From assembly GCF_024707525.1 (NCBI RefSeq), contig NZ_CP062231.1:5149501-5213500 (forward strand): a DNA stretch of 64,000 nt, written 5' to 3'. The notes under the pieces were generated by a model. That model did not search any database, was not told the origin of the DNA, and was given only the letters and a program-made list of their open reading frames with translations. Position 1 is the stretch's first letter. Each line of letters opens with the position of its first letter. Both the position numbers and the translations under genes were made by a program. Of the stretch, positions 62,169 through 64,000 are shown in pieces. Origin of the DNA: Rhizobium sp. TH2. GTDB lineage: Bacteria > Pseudomonadota > Alphaproteobacteria > Rhizobiales > Rhizobiaceae.

Positions 62169-62198
62169 CAGTTTCTGGCCGCATGTTTCTTCTAATGC

Positions 62199-62585
62199 TT
62201 AGTATGCCGAGCCCTCGCCGCCATCGAGCCTGTGCCGCTCGGTGCCTTTGAGCGGTGGGTTGAAGACGCTGACCAGGATCAGGTCGCTGGCCTTGCCGCC
62301 GCGCAGATAATGCTTGTCGTGCTTGTCCAGCACATAGATATCGCCGGGGCGGATGGGCAGGAAGTTGCCCTGCATGTCCTCGACCTCGCCTTCGCCCGCG
62401 ATGCAATAGCAGGCCTCGAGATGATTGCGGTATTCGAGCACGGATTCGCTGCCCGCCCGCACCACCGTATGGCAAACGGTAAAACCCATGCCGTCCATCT
62501 CGGTCAGCATGCGATGGCTGGTGCCGTTGCCCCATTCGACGAAGAAATCCGACTGCTCGACATCACCAAGGCTTCGCTTGAACAT
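62199..62585 (-). CDS. Solitary ectoine synthase homologue (EctC)
   Basis: 128-residue cupin. The iron-binding residues known for EctC appear at Glu57, Tyr84 and His92 in [18 protein letters not shown] and [17 protein letters not shown]. EctC closes N-gamma-acetyl-diaminobutyrate to ectoine. No ectA, ectB or ask_ect gene is adjacent, so the protein is of the solitary type known from bacteria that do not make ectoine by themselves. One otherwise conserved substrate-binding position (Asn38 in studied enzymes) appears as Cys. ATG at 62585; divergent from a LysR gene. Confidence 0.9.
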   Translation of the reverse strand: MFKRSLGDVEQSDFFVEWGNGTSHRMLTEMDGMGFTVCHTVVRAGSESVLEYRNHLEACYCIAGEGEVEDMQGNFLPIRPGDIYVLDKHDKHYLRGGKASDLILVSVFNPPLKGTERHRLDGGEGSAY

Positions 62586-62663
62586 TTCTCTTCTCCAGAA
62601 AAATAACAGATTTATCGTGAGCACTATTTACTTCGCCGGACTGCTCGATGAAAACTGATGATA

Positions 62664-62673
62664 GTTTGCAAAC
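62664..62673. promoter_or_regulatory. 10-bp palindrome between ectC-like gene and lysR
   Basis: GTTTGCAAAC, a perfect palindrome in the 107-base divergent gap, is the likeliest binding site of the LysR protein. Confidence 0.45.
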
Positions 62674-62692
62674 CAGTTAGATTTTCTTACAT

Positions 62693-63580
62693 ATGAACCT
62701 GCCGCCCGCCAATGCCCTGCGCGCCTTCGAGGCCGCTGCCCGCCTGCTGAGCGTTTCCCGCGCCGGCGACGAGTTGAATGTCACGCATGCCGCGATTTCC
62801 CACCACATCCGGCATCTAGAGGAATGGTTCGGCACCAAACTGTTTCGCAAGGAGGGCCGCAATGTCGTGCTCACCGATCATGGCGCCGCGCTGTCCACTA
62901 CCCTGACTGACAGCTTTCGACAGATCGAGGCCGAGTGCCGCTCTATCCGGCGGGTGAGCCACCCGGCAGGCCTTACGATCGCCTGCATCCCATCCATCGC
63001 CAGCCGCTGGCTCATCCCCCTGCTCGCCGACTTCCAGGCAGGCCATGCCAACCTCGACCTTCGCGTCATCTATGCCAAGGCGAGCGACCGGCTGGCCGAT
63101 TTCGACGCCGACGTGTTGATCACACTGACAGCCGGCGGCGAGGCCGGAACCACGAACCGCAAACTGTTCTCGCGCGTCAACCGGCCGGTGGCGAGCCCAC
63201 ATTATCTCGCCAGGATGACCGGCCGCGAGCCGACGGATATCGCCGGCGCCACCCTTCTGCACGACGAGGATACGGCGAACTGGACGCTTTGGTTCGCTAA
63301 AGCGGGCGTTCTGCCCATGCCCGCCATGAAAGGCCCGATCTTTCAGGATTTCAATCTGCTCGCGACATCCGTCATCGCCGGCCACGGCGTCGCACTCTGC
63401 CCCGTCGAGGTCTTCGCTCGCGAGATCGCCGCAGGTGACGTCGTCGTCCTCTCGGATATCGCCACGATGGAAGACGAGAGCTATTTCGTCGTGACGCAAT
63501 CCCGCACGCGCAGTGAAGTCGGCGCTTTTGTCGATTGGTTCATCGCAAGCGTGCGAAGCTCGGCCAGCCAAGGCGATTAG
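62693..63580 (+). CDS. LysR family transcriptional regulator
   Basis: 295 residues. The N-terminal helix-turn-helix (LRAFEAAARLLSVSRAGDELNVTHAAISHHIRHLE) is of the GcvA-like group; the C-terminal effector domain covers residues about 90-290. It is divergent from the EctC-like gene, the classic arrangement for a LysR activator and its target, so it probably senses the EctC substrate or product. Confidence 0.93.
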   Translation: MNLPPANALRAFEAAARLLSVSRAGDELNVTHAAISHHIRHLEEWFGTKLFRKEGRNVVLTDHGAALSTTLTDSFRQIEAECRSIRRVSHPAGLTIACIPSIASRWLIPLLADFQAGHANLDLRVIYAKASDRLADFDADVLITLTAGGEAGTTNRKLFSRVNRPVASPHYLARMTGREPTDIAGATLLHDEDTANWTLWFAKAGVLPMPAMKGPIFQDFNLLATSVIAGHGVALCPVEVFAREIAAGDVVVLSDIATMEDESYFVVTQSRTRSEVGAFVDWFIASVRSSASQGD

Positions 63581-63705
63581 CGCTGGCAACGAGTAAATGC
63601 GCCCAGCCAAGGTCCAATTGACAATAGGTTAGGCAAATAAGGCATTTGCCAAAGTCTACGCCGAAATATAGAATCGATCCATTGTTCTTGCATGGGGGAA
63701 TTTTC

Positions 63706-64000
63706 ATGAACACGCTTGCCAGAATCTGTTGGATCTCTTCACCCGTCTACCTGCTTGTCGGCATGGTATTCGGCATCTGGATGTCGGCGACGCAGGACCA
63801 TACTTTGGCGCCCGCGCATGCCCATCTCAATCTCATCGGCGGCGTGCTGATGGCGATTTTCGGAGGCTTCTACACGCTGTTTCCAGGCGCCGCCCAGACC
63901 ATGCTCGCCAAGATCCAGGTCGCTGCAACGCATCTGGCGATCTGGTTCATGTTCCCGGGTATCATCATGGCGATCCAGGGCAAGGGCGACATGCTGGCGA
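63706..64000 (+). CDS. Heme-copper-oxidase-like membrane protein (3' end missing)
   Basis: First 98 residues of a gene that runs off the right edge. MNTLARICWISSPVYLLVGMVFGIWMSA forms the first helix, and APAHAHLNLIGGVLMAIFGGFYTLFP matches the AHAHLNLLG-type motif seen in small proteins related to subunit I of cytochrome oxidases. Three helices are visible. Role unknown. GGGGGAA lies upstream of the ATG. Confidence 0.7.
   Translation, partial: MNTLARICWISSPVYLLVGMVFGIWMSATQDHTLAPAHAHLNLIGGVLMAIFGGFYTLFPGAAQTMLAKIQVAATHLAIWFMFPGIIMAIQGKGDMLA

Overview
The window is high-GC DNA from an alphaproteobacterium of the order Hyphomicrobiales (Rhizobiales). I judge this from the gene order mdh-sucCDAB-lpdA next to sdhCDAB, an Omp19-like lipoprotein, a SUV3-like helicase, the cell-cycle regulator TrcR, PhaR with phbAB, and candidate CtrA and EcfG sites. 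The species cannot be named from this sequence. Nearly all of it looks like core chromosome. I saw no rRNA, tRNA, CRISPR, prophage or transposase gene.

Layout. 1-18324 is almost entirely on the minus strand: the 5' end of prkA, then (in transcription order) sdhCDAB, a nucleotidyltransferase, an Omp19-like lipoprotein, zapE, mdh, sucC, an intruding small secreted protein, sucD, sucA, a YciI-like protein, sucB, a MAPEG protein, a secreted protein, an SDR and lpdA. 18650-27000 holds hisC-ispA, mtgA, a GST, rpmF, and the polyhydroxybutyrate genes phbAB with divergent phaR. 27200-33960 holds a small stress-type operon (DUF3309 plus a glycine-zipper protein), the SUV3-like helicase with an S4 protein, fdxA, a possible small RNA, carD and an orphan DUF2185 protein. 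34000-39110 has an M48 lipoprotein protease and thiBPQ behind a TPP riboswitch. 39240-51400 has a DUF6000 protein, a MarR-GNAT fusion, leuB, a PAP2 phosphatase, an MHS-type transporter with an extra domain, asd, a lytic transglycosylase, carbonic anhydrase, pyridoxal kinase and a UMF1-type MFS. 51500-64000 has purH, a heparinase-fold protein, rsmB, htpX, an SdhAF4-type assembly factor, a nuclease, a Panacea/RelE-type toxin-antitoxin pair, acs, trcR, a solitary ectoine-synthase homologue with a divergent LysR regulator, and a truncated membrane protein.

How it fits together. Acs, phbAB/phaR, sdh, mdh and suc genes cover acetate entry, carbon storage and the oxidative TCA cycle, and the SdhAF4-type gene would serve the sdh operon 40 kb away. 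Three sites match GGAAC-N16-CGTT, the known promoter consensus of the general stress sigma factor EcfG: before prkA, before the DUF3309 operon, and after fdxA, where the transcript would end at a U-run about 140 nt later.

Most interesting signals: the candidate EcfG-driven small RNA between fdxA and carD; a 24-nt promoter/leader element shared 22/24 between rpmF and trcR; two copies of a 275-bp palindromic element whose arms co-vary and one of which supplies a gene's stop codon; the Panacea-type toxin-antitoxin pair; the transporter with a predicted periplasmic insertion; and the solitary EctC.
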